DNA from: DASPLH01 sp035627675
Lineage (GTDB): Bacteria; Acidobacteriota; Terriglobia; Terriglobales; Acidobacteriaceae
Length of the DNA: 13,321 bases
Assembly: GCA_035627675.1 (NCBI GenBank)
Contig: DASPLH010000050.1
Span: 1-13,321 of the forward strand
Direction of reading: 5' to 3'
The notes beneath the pieces are model-generated. The model was not told the origin of the DNA, made no database searches, and was given only the letters and a program-made list of their open reading frames with translations. Every line of letters begins with the position of its first letter. Positions within the stretch are counted from its first letter, which is position 1. The position numbers and the translations under genes were made by a program. This document shows, in pieces, positions 7,258 to 13,321 of the stretch.

Positions 7258-9000
7258 TCACGCCGCGCGCAGGAAGGCGGATTTCACCTGCTTGCGGCCG
7301 GCGTTTGGAAACTGCACGAGCACGCGGTCGCTGGCGACGCTGATCACCTGGCCTGGGCCAAACGACTTGTGCCGGACCGTCTGCCCCGGTTCGAACCTGA
7401 GAGGCGGCGGAGCGATCTGCTCGACCGGAACGGCGGGCGGCGCAGGCTCCGAGACAACGACCGTCCCGGCCGCAGGATGGCGTGTGTCGGTGAGGCGGCC
7501 CTCGGCGCGCGCGCGGCAGTTGTCGCAGTGTTCGCACGCCTCTCCGGGCTCTTCGCCGAAGTACGTGCGGATGAACCGGACGCGGCATTCAGTCGTTTGT
7601 GCGTACCGCATCATGGTGTCGAGCCGCTCGCGGTCGCTCATGCCCCGCTGCTCGTACTCGCCGAGGAACGCATCGAGTGCTTCGGGAGTCTGGAATTCCT
7701 GAACTTTGCGGACCTTGCGGTTGCGGCGCTCGACGACTCCGGCAGATTCGAGCTGGGCGACGATGACCTGTGTCTTCCGCATGGGAAGCGCCGCGATCTC
7801 GGCCAGATCCTTCATCGCGACACCTGCGGCGTGCGACGTGACCATCTGCGAAAGCGCGTTGTACACAGCCCGCGACTGCTCGCGACTGGGATACTTGCCT
7901 CCGAGAAAGAAGCTCTGCACGCGCCGGTCCTCGAGCTGGTACAGCAGTGCCGCCCGCGCGGGCTGACCATCGCGCCCGGCGCGTCCCGCCTCCTGGTAGT
8001 AGCTCTCGACGGAGTCGGGGAAGTTGTAGTGGCAGACCATGCGGACGTCGGGCTTGTCGATGCCGAGTCCGAAGGCCTTGGTGGCGACGATCACGCGGCA
8101 GCGGTTCTGCATGAAGTCGTCCTGCGCCTTCTCGCGCTCCTTCGTCCGCATCTTGCCGTTGTAGTGGTTGGCTTCCACGCCGCTGTCGACGAGCCAGCGG
8201 CAGAGTTCGTTGCAGGCCCGAACGGTAGCCGTGTAGATGATGACCGGACCCTCCGTCTCGGACGTGAGTTGCCGGACGCGCTCGCGCTTGGCCTCGGCGT
8301 TCACGGTCCTGAAGACCTCGAAGAAGAGGTTCTCGCGCTCCGTGCCGGTGTTGACGATGAGCGCATTGGGAGCGCCAAGTTGTTTGAGGACGTCTTCCGT
8401 CACCTGCGGAGTTGCCGTTGCCGTCAGCGCGAGCAGCGGAGGATTGCCGAGCTGCCCGCGAGCCGTTCGCAACGAGAGATAGGCGGGGCGGAAGTCGTGT
8501 CCCCACTGCGATACGCAGTGCGCCTCGTCCACCACGAACAGGGCCGGCCTGGAGCGCTTGAGTAAGTTGAGGTACTCGGGGTTCTCGAGACGCTCGGGCG
8601 TGACCAGCACGAAGTCGTGCGTGCCTTCCGGGATCTCCTGCTTCGCCTCCCGCATTTCGCTGGCCGGGGAAGCGGAGCTGAGGTTGGCCGAACTGATGTC
8701 CGCCTCTTCGGCCTTCTGTTGCTGGTCCTGCATGAGCGCAATCAGCGGAGAGACGACCACGACGGTTCCCGAGAGGAGCAGAGCCGGAATCTGGTAGGTC
8801 AGCGATTTTCCCGCGCCGGTGGGAAGAACCCCGAGGACGTCGCGCCCGGCCAGAACGGCTTCGATGATCTCCCGCTGCCCGGGGCGCAGGCGTTCCACGC
8901 CGAAGCGCGCCGCCTCGCGCATGACGGTGCTCCAGTCGACAGCAGGTTTGGAATTGGTGGTGCGAGCCGAGGGCTTGGTCGTAGTGGTCGGGGCCGCCAT
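7258..9000 (-). CDS. recQ: RecQ-family DNA helicase, atypical domain order
   Basis: 580 aa from ATG 9000; the longer open frame to 9345 lies inside the neighbouring hydrolase and has low-complexity composition, so it is rejected. It is an ATP-dependent 3'-5' superfamily 2 DNA helicase, with roles in repair and recombination known for the family. Motif 0 and Walker A: RLRPGQREII and TGAGKS (61-66); DEAH 158-161; aromatic-rich loop HCVSQWGHDFRPAY (161-174); motif VI QEAGRAGRDG (336-345). A winged-helix-like segment (about 372-430) comes before the zinc-binding cysteines (472, 489, 492, 495, with YFGE between), unlike E. coli RecQ, where zinc precedes winged helix. No HRDC domain is seen. After a proline-rich linker (511-534) the last 45 residues (GQTVRHKSFGPGQVISV...) resemble the C-terminal Tudor-like module of PcrA/UvrD. 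Its start lies 29 nt after the stop of the upstream hydrolase. Confidence 0.93.
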   Translation of the reverse strand: MAAPTTTTKPSARTTNSKPAVDWSTVMREAARFGVERLRPGQREIIEAVLAGRDVLGVLPTGAGKSLTYQIPALLLSGTVVVVSPLIALMQDQQQKAEEADISSANLSSASPASEMREAKQEIPEGTHDFVLVTPERLENPEYLNLLKRSRPALFVVDEAHCVSQWGHDFRPAYLSLRTARGQLGNPPLLALTATATPQVTEDVLKQLGAPNALIVNTGTERENLFFEVFRTVNAEAKRERVRQLTSETEGPVIIYTATVRACNELCRWLVDSGVEANHYNGKMRTKEREKAQDDFMQNRCRVIVATKAFGLGIDKPDVRMVCHYNFPDSVESYYQEAGRAGRDGQPARAALLYQLEDRRVQSFFLGGKYPSREQSRAVYNALSQMVTSHAAGVAMKDLAEIAALPMRKTQVIVAQLESAGVVERRNRKVRKVQEFQTPEALDAFLGEYEQRGMSDRERLDTMMRYAQTTECRVRFIRTYFGEEPGEACEHCDNCRARAEGRLTDTRHPAAGTVVVSEPAPPAVPVEQIAPPPLRFEPGQTVRHKSFGPGQVISVASDRVLVQFPNAGRKQVKSAFLRAA

Positions 9001-9029
9001 CGAGAGGTTGGATGCGGCGCCCTGGGGCT

Positions 9030-9791
9030 TCAAGAGCCGATCGTCAAGATTTCTCCGTCGGCCGGGATCACCACGCGGTTGCAAAGGTCTCGCCCGGCGA
9101 GATCGGCAGCGAGCTGCGCGCGAGTGACTCGGCAGTGGTTGATGGAGTCCATGTGGACGGCAATGACCCTGGTGAATTCCGCCTCCGTGGCGACGCGGGC
9201 GACGTCGCCGGAGGTCATGGTGATCGGATCGCCCTCGGTGAACCGGGCTCCTCCGCAATTCACGATCGTGTAGGGCGGCCGGTATCGCATCAGCGCGTCG
9301 CGCACCTGCAGGCACCAGATCGTGTCTCCCGCGATGTAAACGCATTCTCCGGCCCTGGAGCGCAGGACGAAGCCGGAGACCGGCGCCATGGCCTTGCCGA
9401 TCTCGCGTGTGCCGTGACGGCCTTCCGTGCGATAGATTGCCACGTGTCCATATATCGCGGCGGAGTAGATGGGCCGCACGTCCTCGAACCCCAGGTCGTG
9501 GAACTTCCTGGCGTCTTCGGGCTGGCAGATGATGCGCGTGTTCCTGGGGATGACCTCGGTGGCGGCCTGGTCCCAGTGGTCGCGGTGCGTGTGAGTCACC
9601 AGCACGGCGTTTACGCCCCGAAGCACATCGTCAATGCCGACCGGAAGCGGGACCAGCGGATTGCGGCGGCCGTCGCCGGAGTTCTGGATGGGAGGCATGA
9701 TTCCGGCGTCGCTCAACATCGGATCGACCAGGAAGACCTTGTCGTCAATCTCGATGCGCAACGTCGCGTGGCGTATCAGCTGGATCTTCAC
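9030..9791 (-). CDS. UlaG-like metallo-beta-lactamase-fold hydrolase
   Basis: 253 aa. A metal-dependent hydrolase of the MBL fold; family members hydrolyse phosphoesters, lactones or amides, and the substrate here is unknown. The metal motif is HTHRDH (His67, His69, Asp71, His72), with likely further ligands His126, Asp156 (YIAGDT) and His203 or His209. The N terminus MKIQLIRHATLRIEI matches the family, where a strand and GHA/RHA-type turn open the fold. It starts at GTG 9791, overlapping the deacetylase stop as GTGA, so translation is probably coupled; AGGAAG lies 13 nt upstream. No signal peptide, so cytoplasmic. The context suggests it acts in the same pathway as the deacetylase-family enzyme before it. 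Confidence 0.85.
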   Translation of the reverse strand: MKIQLIRHATLRIEIDDKVFLVDPMLSDAGIMPPIQNSGDGRRNPLVPLPVGIDDVLRGVNAVLVTHTHRDHWDQAATEVIPRNTRIICQPEDARKFHDLGFEDVRPIYSAAIYGHVAIYRTEGRHGTREIGKAMAPVSGFVLRSRAGECVYIAGDTIWCLQVRDALMRYRPPYTIVNCGGARFTEGDPITMTSGDVARVATEAEFTRVIAVHMDSINHCRVTRAQLAADLAGRDLCNRVVIPADGEILTIGS

Positions 9792-10786
9792 CTGTTACCG
9801 AACACTTCCTTCGCGGCAACCACGGTATTGGCGTGGATGGTCACGGTGTCTTCGATGTTCCGCGCGTATCCGCCCGCGTAGGTGACCATGACAGGGACTC
9901 CGAGTTCGCGCGCGAAGGTCAGCACCTGGCAGTCGCGCTGCTTCAGTCCCTCGATGGTCAATGCCAGACCGCCGAGCTGGTCATGGATGTACGGGTCGGC
10001 GCCAGCAATGTAGCAGATCAGCTCCGGCTCTGGGAAGCGCTGTATTGCGGAATCGAGCGCCACGCGGAGCCACTCCATGTACTGGCCGTCGGTCGTGCCA
10101 TCCGGAAGATTGATGTCGATCGATGATGGAGGCTTCCAGAGCGGGTAGTTGTTCTCCTGGTGGAGCGAGACGGTGAAAACGTCCCGCGCGGCGCTGGTCT
10201 TCATGTTCGCCGGGCGGCTCGCCATCCTCTGTCCGGAGATCCACATGGGTTTCGGAAACGGTTCCGGTTCCCCCTCGCCGAAGATCGCGGCCGAACCATT
10301 GCCCTGGTGCACGTCGCAATCGACGATCATGGCGCGAACAATGCGTCCGTCGCGCTGCATGCGGCGGATCGCCACGGCAACATCATGGACCATGCAGAAG
10401 CCTTCGCCGTGGTCGGGAAAGGCGTGGTGGAAGCCTCCCCCGACATGAACACACACCATGTCCCGAAGCGCGAAGTCAGCGGCTACGGTGGAACCGCCGG
10501 CCATCAGCCAGAACCTCTCGGCGAGTCCGTGGCTGAATGGAATTTCCAGCTCGAGTTCCTCCCGCGTGGAGAGAATGCCGCGCTTCAGCTTGTCTACGTA
10601 AAAGGGCGTGTGCACCAGCAGGACGTCGGCATCGCTTGCCATGACGGGCTCGACGAAGTCGGATGCCTCGGCTACTCCCAGCGAGATCAGGCGGTCGCGC
10701 GTTCGAAGGTACTTGTCGGCCGGAAAAACGTGTGCGCCGATGGGCAGCAAGTACTTGTCGCTGTACACGAGTCGAAAAGGGAGCAT
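9788..10786 (-). CDS. Histone-deacetylase-family amidohydrolase with insertion
   Basis: 332 aa. Zinc-dependent arginase/deacetylase-fold enzyme expected to remove acetyl groups from acetyl-lysine, acetylpolyamines or a small metabolite. All key residues are present: His120-His121 dyad (GGGFHHAF), zinc ligands Asp158 and His160 (DCDVHQGNG) and Asp264 (AGADPY), and the catalytic Tyr307 (AGGY). The layout resembles the AcuC/class IV (HDAC11-like) bacterial branch, including SLHQENNYP and LPDGTTDGQYMEWL. A stretch of about 30 residues (171-200, proline and methionine rich) sits between the zinc motif and the SLHQ strand, where family members normally have a short loop. ATG 10786 has no strong Shine-Dalgarno. 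It is the first gene of the minus-strand run and is transcribed away from the Spy-like gene. No signal peptide is seen. Confidence 0.9.
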   Translation of the reverse strand: MLPFRLVYSDKYLLPIGAHVFPADKYLRTRDRLISLGVAEASDFVEPVMASDADVLLVHTPFYVDKLKRGILSTREELELEIPFSHGLAERFWLMAGGSTVAADFALRDMVCVHVGGGFHHAFPDHGEGFCMVHDVAVAIRRMQRDGRIVRAMIVDCDVHQGNGSAAIFGEGEPEPFPKPMWISGQRMASRPANMKTSAARDVFTVSLHQENNYPLWKPPSSIDINLPDGTTDGQYMEWLRVALDSAIQRFPEPELICYIAGADPYIHDQLGGLALTIEGLKQRDCQVLTFARELGVPVMVTYAGGYARNIEDTVTIHANTVVAAKEVFGNR

Positions 10787-10854
10787 TTGCGAGCGAGCCG
10801 TGCGCGTCCTTCCGATCTGGGATGTCTGAAACCTTCATTCTGGAGGAACGATCT

Positions 10855-10905
10855 ATGCCGCGCAACTCTCCGAAGGGCACAGGGTTCCCAGATGTGTATC
10901 CGTAG
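10855..10905 (+). CDS. Possible 16-aa leader peptide before the Spy-like gene
   Basis: ATG 10855 is preceded by GGAGG at 10842-10846 with 8 nt spacing, a better ribosome-binding site than many genes here have. It encodes MPRNSPKGTGFPDVYP and stops at TAG 10903-10905. That stop touches the GGGAGG (10905-10910) of the next gene. An in-frame ATG at 10822 would give 27 aa but lacks a Shine-Dalgarno. The peptide has four prolines, one of them the last residue, and no membrane segment. Its position suggests a leader that controls or couples translation of the next gene. Coding is inferred from the start signal and position only. Confidence 0.45.
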   Translation: MPRNSPKGTGFPDVYP

Positions 10906-10919
10906 GGAGGAAATATCGA

Positions 10920-11417
10920 ATGAAGAATCGTTGGTTTATCGTCTCCGTTCTCGTGCTGCTGGCCGGCGCTTTGAGCATCGCCATCGCGCAGAGACACGGA
11001 CGCGGTGGCGACTGGGGCATCATGGGTATGCAGAAGTACGTGCAGCGCCTGAACCTCACGCCTGAACAGCAGCAGCAGATCCGGCAGATCATCGGCACCC
11101 GCCGCCAGGCCGCCGAGCCTGACATGAAGGGTGCAGGCGACCTGCGTGCGACACTGGCGAAACAGGTGTTCGTTGACCAGCCCAACGCCGCCCAGATTCA
11201 ACAGACGGCGAACCAGTTGAAGCTCCAGATGTCGAAGATGATCGACGAGTATGTTGCAGCCGGGATGGACGTGAACAAGGTCCTCACGGCGGAGCAGCGC
11301 TCCGAGGTTCAGAAGATCATCGAAGAGCGCCGGACCAAGAGCGAGCAGCGGATGCAGCGCTGGAAAGAACGTAAGCAGCAGCGCCAGCAGCAATCGGATC
11401 CAAATCCCGGCAACTGA
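10920..11417 (+). CDS. Spy/CpxP-like periplasmic LTxxQ protein
   Basis: 165 aa. GGGAGG at 10905-10910 sits 9 nt before ATG 10920. The signal peptide is clear (MKNRW, then FIVSVLVLLAGALSIAIA, cut near residue 23). The mature part is helical and charged with two LTxxQ motifs, LTPEQQQQI (46-54) and LTAEQRSEV (122-130), the hallmark of the Spy/CpxP family of periplasmic chaperones and stress sensors. The C-terminal 30 residues are very rich in Gln, Arg and Lys (RWKERKQQRQQQ) and end in a polar tail. A role in envelope protein folding or stress is inferred from the family. In E. coli such genes answer to Cpx/Bae stress systems; no such regulator is in the window. A short leader ORF precedes it and a terminator follows. 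Confidence 0.82.
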   Translation: MKNRWFIVSVLVLLAGALSIAIAQRHGRGGDWGIMGMQKYVQRLNLTPEQQQQIRQIIGTRRQAAEPDMKGAGDLRATLAKQVFVDQPNAAQIQQTANQLKLQMSKMIDEYVAAGMDVNKVLTAEQRSEVQKIIEERRTKSEQRMQRWKERKQQRQQQSDPNPGN

Positions 11418-11440
11418 ACCCTCGTTGTAAGCTCTCCCTG

Positions 11441-11470
11441 AAGCCGCGCCCCGGGCGCGGCTTTCGTTTT
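11441..11470 (+). terminator. Terminator after the Spy-like gene
   Basis: A 10-bp stem (AAGCCGCGCC 11441-11450 with 11454-11463) with a 3-nt loop is followed by TCGTTTTGG. It lies 24 nt after the stop codon. Confidence 0.85.
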
Positions 11471-11551
11471 GGCGACGTTTCCCGGGAACGCAGTTTCCGC
11501 CGGTGCGTTGGCCGCATCTCAAAGATCCATAACCGCCGAAGGAGGTACTCA

Positions 11552-11791
11552 ATGATGCTGGGCAGTGACGGTGCGAACCATGACATGCCGCAGGTCCGGC
11601 GAAAACCGCTGCACATGTCCAGCCACCCGGACGTCGATGGTGAGTTGCACGACGAGGACGGGCTGCACCCTTCGGAAGCAGCGATCGATTCCGTAACTCC
11701 CGAGGAGATGGGGGAGCAGCGGAAGCCGATCGTGTCGATCAATGGCGAGGACGTGGACGACGAGGAGATGAATCGCCGGCGGGCGGCGTGA
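11552..11791 (+). CDS. Small acidic hypothetical protein
   Basis: 79 aa, not recognised. AAGGAGGT at 11539-11546 is a near-perfect Shine-Dalgarno. Adjacent ATGs at 11552 and 11555 are both possible starts; the second has the more usual spacing. The protein is hydrophilic with no membrane segment, many Asp, Glu and Met, an HPDVDGELHDEDGLHP stretch in the middle, and an acidic patch (INGEDVDDEEM, about 63-73) before the basic end NRRRAA. The composition suggests a soluble, partly disordered protein. It stands alone between two terminators, so it is a single-gene unit. Function unknown. Confidence 0.72.
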   Translation: MMLGSDGANHDMPQVRRKPLHMSSHPDVDGELHDEDGLHPSEAAIDSVTPEEMGEQRKPIVSINGEDVDDEEMNRRRAA

Positions 11792-11810
11792 ACAGACGGA
11801 AAGATCAGGA

Positions 11811-11842
11811 GAAAGCCCACGAGACGGCGGGCTTTTCTCATT
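11811..11842 (+). terminator. Terminator after the acidic hypothetical gene
   Basis: AAAGCCC (11812-11818) pairs with GGGCTTT (11829-11835) around a 10-nt loop and runs into TTCTCATTT. It sits between convergent genes and may also serve the minus-strand gene ending at 11857, though the T tract on that side is poor. Confidence 0.65.
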
Positions 11843-11856
11843 TGCCGTCCATTCGA

Positions 11857-12396
11857 CTATGCCGCCGGCTCCTTCTTCTGAGTGCTGCTCTCCCTCAGAT
11901 CAACGGCCGCATTTTCTCCGGGTTCGTAGCGCTGGCCGGTGAGCGCGGCCTTGGCGAACCCGATCACCTGCACCATGCGACCCTCGGGTGCATGCCAATA
12001 TTCGGCGCTCTCGACGTGCACGCGTATGAGTTCGATGTCGGGGTCGTCCTTGCCCTGCGGGAACCAGGCTTTGTGCATGGGATTCCATAGCTCTTCGATT
12101 TTCTTGCGGTCGCGCAGCAGTTCGGCACGGCCGGCGACGGACACGTAATTGTCTTTGTCCGGATCACTGTAGGCGACGTTGACGTTCTGGTGCTGCTGCA
12201 ACTCGTGAATTTTGTGAGACCCGCGCGAGGTCAGGAACCAGAGATCTCCGTCGAAGTCTGACTGCTGCGTAGCCATGGGACGGCTGTGAAGCTGGCCATC
12301 TTCGGTGATTGTGGTGAACATCGCGAACTGGATGTCCTTGATCAGCTCGCGGACTCTGTCGATGGCTTCAGCGCGGCTGCTCGGGCGGTCGCTCAT
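11857..12396 (-). CDS. General stress protein 26-like FMN-binding split-barrel protein
   Basis: 179 aa. It belongs to the pyridoxamine 5'-phosphate oxidase-like split-barrel proteins called general stress protein 26, which bind flavin; the reaction is not settled for the family. Visible landmarks are AMFTTITEDGQLHSRPM (25-41), LWFLTS (52-57), NVNVAYSDP (71-79), YVSVAGRAEL (84-93), the block WNPMHKAWFPQGKDDPDI (104-121) and EYWHAPEG (132-139), in family order. The length is typical and no signal peptide is present, so it is cytoplasmic. AGGAGG (minus strand, 12403-12408) lies 6 nt before ATG 12396, which fixes the start. It is convergent with the acidic hypothetical gene. A role in stress response is inferred from the family name only. 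Confidence 0.9.
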   Translation of the reverse strand: MSDRPSSRAEAIDRVRELIKDIQFAMFTTITEDGQLHSRPMATQQSDFDGDLWFLTSRGSHKIHELQQHQNVNVAYSDPDKDNYVSVAGRAELLRDRKKIEELWNPMHKAWFPQGKDDPDIELIRVHVESAEYWHAPEGRMVQVIGFAKAALTGQRYEPGENAAVDLRESSTQKKEPAA

Positions 12397-12513
12397 GCGA
12401 GGCCTCCTGCGGAGTTTGAAGGCCGCAAGGGCACGAGCGTTTGCCTGAGTCGCGAAGCGACGAGTTCTCGTACACCGCAGTCGCAGCGGTCAGCAGCTCC
12501 TGCGAGGGGGCGC

Positions 12514-12792
12514 TTACTCGGAGACGATCAGGCGCGAGTCTTTGGGCAGATAGCTCTTGCGGCGGAACCAGTCTTCCATGCGCTCGCGCAGGAGTTCCAG
12601 CGGAACGCGAGTGCCGACCTCAATGAGGCCGTCGCCGACGGGCAATGTGTCGTCGAAAACCTGGTCGTTGGTGAAGCTCCGCATGGAGAAGCTGTCGAGC
12701 CACTTGATGGGTGCGGGAAGCCGCTGGCCGTTGTCTTCGTATTCGACTCGGAGTTTTCGCGAGAACATGAGCGGCTGCCAGTATAAACGCAT
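12514..12792 (-). CDS. Hypothetical protein
   Basis: 92 aa, not recognised. Start could be ATG 12792 or the in-frame ATG 12768; neither has a good Shine-Dalgarno. The sequence has a balanced, protein-like composition with LPAPIKWLDSFSMRSF in the middle and a C-terminal helix rich in charge (LELLRERMEDWFRRKSYL), and no signal peptide or membrane segment. It lies 117 nt upstream of the stress-protein gene on the same strand, so the two could share a transcript. The opposite strand carries overlapping open frames, but these begin inside the stress gene and have no start signal, which favours this one. Confidence 0.55.
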   Translation of the reverse strand: MRLYWQPLMFSRKLRVEYEDNGQRLPAPIKWLDSFSMRSFTNDQVFDDTLPVGDGLIEVGTRVPLELLRERMEDWFRRKSYLPKDSRLIVSE

Positions 12793-12893
12793 TGCTCTCA
12801 GGCGGCACGCGAGCCCTTGCGCGACCGTCTGAGGTCAGAACGGCGACGAACCCGCGTGTGGCGGCGTAGAATTCCTGCCCGAGGAGGATGAGG

Positions 12894-13223
12894 ATGAAGA
12901 AGATCGTATTTGTGCTGCTGATGTTGTTCAGCGTGGGTGCCCTCGCCAGCACCTGGGACAACGTGACCCTCGTGGATTCCATGTGCGCGAGGAAAGTGAA
13001 GGCAAACCCTGACGCTCATACGCGCGAGTGCACGCTGGGCTGCGCGGGAAGCGGGCTGGGCATTCTTACGAGCGAGGGCAAGTTCCTGAAGTTCGACAAG
13101 GCAGGCAATGAGCAAGCGAGCAAATTGCTGAGCGAGTCCGACAAGAAGGACCGCCTGCGCGTCAAAGTTGACGGCGAGCAGAATGGGGACATCATCGCCG
13201 TGAAGAAGATTGAATGGCAGTAA
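12894..13223 (+). CDS. Small exported cysteine-containing protein
   Basis: 109 aa. GAGGAGG at 12881-12887 stands 6 nt before ATG 12894; the ATG at 12888 touches the Shine-Dalgarno and is rejected. A signal peptide spans residues 1-18 (KKIVFVLLMLFSVGALA, cut before ST). The mature domain of about 91 residues holds three cysteines (31, 46 and 50) in the pattern MCARK...HTRECTLGCAGSG, followed by a strand-rich half (GKFLKFDKAGN, LRVKVDGEQNGDIIAVKKIEW). This looks like a short secreted beta-rich domain of a type I associate with uncharacterised Acidobacteriota proteins; the three cysteines and His42 could bind a metal or form a disulfide with one free thiol. The stop codon lies inside a repeat (13216-13297). 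Function is unknown. Confidence 0.8.
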   Translation: MKKIVFVLLMLFSVGALASTWDNVTLVDSMCARKVKANPDAHTRECTLGCAGSGLGILTSEGKFLKFDKAGNEQASKLLSESDKKDRLRVKVDGEQNGDIIAVKKIEWQ

Positions 13224-13297
13224 GATTCGCATCGCGGGCGAGGACGCCCGCGCCACACAGGCAGTAAGATTCGCGGGCGAGACGCCCGCGCCACACA
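13216..13297. repeat. Tandem pair of REP-like GC hairpins
   Basis: Two copies lie head to tail: 13216-13259 and 13260-13297. They share GGCAGTAAGATTCGC at the start and CCACACA at the end; the first copy has 6 extra bases (5 before the hairpin, 1 in the loop). Each holds an 8-bp perfect stem CGCGGGCG/CGCCCGCG (13233-13240 with 13245-13252; 13272-13279 with 13283-13290). The first copy begins inside the coding sequence and includes its stop codon. GC-rich hairpins of this GGGCGAGACGCCC type are dispersed in many genomes. Confidence 0.85.
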
Positions 13298-13321
13298 AAA
13301 TCACCGGTGATCACGTTGGGG

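Noticed and set aside
6287..8565. Long plus-strand open frames opposite ffh and recQ (471 and 440 codons)
   Set aside because: They are shadows of conserved minus-strand genes in GC-rich DNA. Their translations match no family and they lack start signals.
9001..9345. N-terminal extension of RecQ by 115 residues
   Set aside because: It lies fully inside the MBL hydrolase gene, is Arg/Pro/His-rich shadow sequence, and the helicase begins properly at ATG 9000.
10476..11552. Minus-strand open frame of 358 codons opposite the Spy-like gene
   Set aside because: It spans the terminator and two genes with good start signals on the other strand, and has no family resemblance.
12449..12461. Small hairpin GTCGC-GAA-GCGAC after the 92-aa gene
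   Set aside because: The stem is only 5 bp with no T tract, so it does not support a terminator call; otherwise nothing was seen in 12397-12513.
12798..13304. Minus-strand frames with CGAGVSPAN and VWRGRPRPR-like ends
   Set aside because: These are translations of the REP-like hairpins, a common source of false proteins, and lie opposite a well-supported gene.

Overview
The window (13.3 kb, GC-rich) reads as a piece of a chromosome from a soil-type bacterium, most likely an Acidobacteriota (Solibacter/Bryobacter-like) member. This is inferred from an Oar-like TonB-dependent receptor with an N-terminal carboxypeptidase-regulatory-like domain, exported TPR partners with the same kind of N-terminal domain, strong Shine-Dalgarno sequences, and dispersed-type GC-rich hairpin repeats. 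No rRNA, tRNA, CRISPR array, transposase or phage gene is visible.

Region 1 (1-5780, + strand): the 3' part of an exported TPR protein (cut by the window edge), a 680-nt intergenic region with two terminator-like hairpins, a 13-bp tandem repeat and leader hairpins, then a 1080-aa Oar-like outer-membrane receptor, a terminator, and a second complete TPR protein. The two TPR proteins are about 66% identical over 206 ungapped residues (hand count) and flank the receptor. This suggests a duplicated receptor/TPR module.

Region 2 (5795-10786, - strand): transcription order is a histone-deacetylase-family amidohydrolase, a UlaG-like metallo-beta-lactamase-fold hydrolase (GTGA overlap with the first), a RecQ-type helicase with an unusual domain order and a PcrA/UvrD-like C-terminal module, and ffh (signal recognition particle GTPase), which may have its own promoter. 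A bidirectional terminator separates ffh from the convergent TPR gene.

Region 3 (10855-13321, mixed strands): a possible 16-codon leader ORF placed directly before a Spy/CpxP-like periplasmic protein, a 79-aa acidic orphan protein, a convergent general-stress FMN-binding split-barrel protein, a 92-aa hypothetical on the minus strand, and a 109-aa exported cysteine-containing protein. The window ends in a tandem pair of REP-like GC hairpins that has captured the stop codon of that last gene.

No known defence or mobile system was recognised. The most unusual signals are the duplicated TPR/receptor module, the leader peptide before the Spy-like gene, the insertion in the deacetylase, and the rearranged RecQ.
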